A stretch of 22,880 nt of DNA from RGIG8709 sp045575975. Its GTDB lineage: Bacteria; Bacillota; Clostridia; Monoglobales; Monoglobaceae. Positions 21,892 through 22,880 of this stretch are shown here, in pieces (the first letter of the stretch is position 1; each line of letters begins with the position of its first letter). Under the pieces are notes generated by a model. The model searched no databases. It was not told the DNA's origin and saw only the letters and a program-made list of their open reading frames with translations. The DNA is taken from NCBI GenBank assembly GCA_045575975.1, contig JAZNFO010000049.1:1-22880 (forward strand), given 5' to 3'. A program made the position numbers and the translations under genes.

Positions 21892-22679
21892 AAACAGCAT
21901 TAACAATAGCAGGCAGTGATTCAAGCGGCGGTGCAGGTATCCAGGCAGATATTAAAACTATGACAATGAATGGTGTTTATGCTATGAGTGCGATTACGGC
22001 ACTCACTGCCCAAAATACCCTTGGAGTAAGAGCTATTTCTGAGGTGAAACCTGATTTTCTTAAAGAACAGCTTGATGCAGTCTTTGAAGATATATTCCCT
22101 GACAGTGTAAAAATCGGAATGGTGTCATCCACAGATTTAATAGATGTAATTGCAGAAAGTTTAAAGTTTTACAATGCTAAAAATATTGTTGTAGATCCTG
22201 TAATGATAGCAACAAGCGGTTCTTCGCTTATAAACAAAGATGCAATAAAAACATTGGTTGAAAAACTTTTGCCCATTGCAACTTTGGTTACTCCAAATAT
22301 ACCTGAAGCAGAAATTTTGTCGAATATGAAAATCAGAAGCAGGAAGGATATGATTAAATCGGCAGAAATTATTGAGAAAAACTGTGGATGCAGTGTTCTT
22401 GTAAAAGGAGGGCATAGTACAACTGATGCAAATGATCTGTTATATGAAAAAGGCAGCTATATATGGTTTGAAGGAAAGCGGATTGACAACCCGAATACTC
22501 ACGGAACAGGATGTACATTATCTTCTGCCATAGCATCAAATCTTGCTAAAGGAGTTGTCCTCAAGGATGCAGTAAAGAAAGCCAAGGATTATGTATCGGA
22601 TGCACTTTTGGAAGGTCTTGACCTTGGAAGTGGACCAGGACCTATGAAACACAATTTTATAATATGCAGTGATATCTGA
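21888..22679 (+). CDS. thiD: Hydroxymethylpyrimidine/phosphomethylpyrimidine kinase
   Basis: ThiD phosphorylates HMP and then HMP phosphate, giving HMP pyrophosphate for ThiE. It is a ribokinase-fold enzyme; 263 residues from ATG 21888. Landmarks are TIAGSDSSGGAGIQADIKT near 6-24, VDPVMIATSGSSLI, LVTPNIPEAEIL, VLVKGGHS and NTHGTGCTLSSAIASNLAKG (nucleotide/catalytic loop). The start at 21888 keeps the ATGA overlap seen at every junction of this operon and has AAAGGA seven bases before it. An ATG at 21870 with AAAGGAG (adding MAKDKQ) is almost as good. It is the last gene; no ordinary terminator follows. Confidence 0.96.
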   Translation: MKTALTIAGSDSSGGAGIQADIKTMTMNGVYAMSAITALTAQNTLGVRAISEVKPDFLKEQLDAVFEDIFPDSVKIGMVSSTDLIDVIAESLKFYNAKNIVVDPVMIATSGSSLINKDAIKTLVEKLLPIATLVTPNIPEAEILSNMKIRSRKDMIKSAEIIEKNCGCSVLVKGGHSTTDANDLLYEKGSYIWFEGKRIDNPNTHGTGCTLSSAIASNLAKGVVLKDAVKKAKDYVSDALLEGLDLGSGPGPMKHNFIICSDI

Positions 22680-22880
22680 GATATTTGATTTAAAAATTAT
22701 CTTAGTTTTCGTTAAGTTATATATTCTATATACGAGGAGAAAATATCGGATTCTGTCGGAAAACATTGATATTAAAATATGTATATTTTCAGCTTCAATA
22801 TCAGGGATTCCGATAGCCTTAACCATATAGGATATGTAAGTATTATAGCTGTACTCCTTAAAATAATAAATTATAAATTC
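22680..22880. other. Intergenic tail with a nested palindrome; no recognised gene
   Basis: No rho-independent terminator is seen after thiD. An imperfect nested palindrome lies at 22744-22815: TATCGGA/TCCGATA outer arms, TGATATT (22767-22773) with AATATCA (22797-22803), and AAAATAT/ATATTTT at the centre. The minus strand is open from the window edge through this stretch (MVKAIGIPDIEAENIHILIS and on) but runs into thiD; I do not recognise it. Confidence 0.4.

Noticed and set aside
22536..22826. Minus-strand 96-codon frame at the right edge
   Set aside because: Half of it lies antisense within thiD and no family is recognised; kept only as an open question in the tail region.

Overview
The window is AT-rich, has Gram-positive ribosome binding sites and sigma-A-type promoters, and carries a SigG-type sporulation sigma factor remnant, an S-layer-homology protein, a zinc-ribbon L32 and TPP-controlled ThiW/CytX salvage genes. 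Together these point to a Clostridia-like Bacillota chromosome. No species can be named from the sequence alone.

Left end (1-6100) is accessory. An Rhs/YD-repeat protein (plus strand) is missing its 5' part and ends in an HExxH metalloprotease toxin domain resembling the M91/NleD family. An 8-bp-overlapping small gene follows and is the candidate immunity gene. Next is a REP-associated tyrosine transposase (RAYT) bordered on both sides by GGGGACGGTTCT-type palindromic repeats. A 5'-truncated sigG-like gene (minus strand) closes this part.

The middle (6600-11050) is mostly housekeeping: a ComEC-type channel protein lacking the usual C-terminal nuclease-like domain, then dxr and rseP with a 4-bp overlap. 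After a strong terminator comes a decayed EamA/DMT transporter pseudogene containing a perfect 20-bp palindrome. From 16620 down to 11073 the minus strand carries a four-gene operon: a MacA/HlyD-like adaptor with an internal duplication, a MacB-type ATPase, an FtsX-type permease and an S-layer-homology protein.

The right side (16780-22880, plus strand) begins with two identical tRNA-Val genes read straight into yceD (DUF177) and rpmF, then tRNA-Thr and tRNA-Tyr. Last is a thiamine salvage operon, thiW-thiM-cytX-thiE-thiD. It imports and phosphorylates the thiazole and pyrimidine moieties and joins them to thiamine phosphate. Each gene junction overlaps by ATGA. Its leader holds a promoter, a TPP riboswitch and a rho-independent terminator. 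Beyond the terminator is a second structured RNA segment that resembles only the pyrimidine-binding half of a TPP aptamer and has mutually exclusive pairings ahead of the thiW ribosome binding site. This second leader element is the most interesting unexplained structure in the window.
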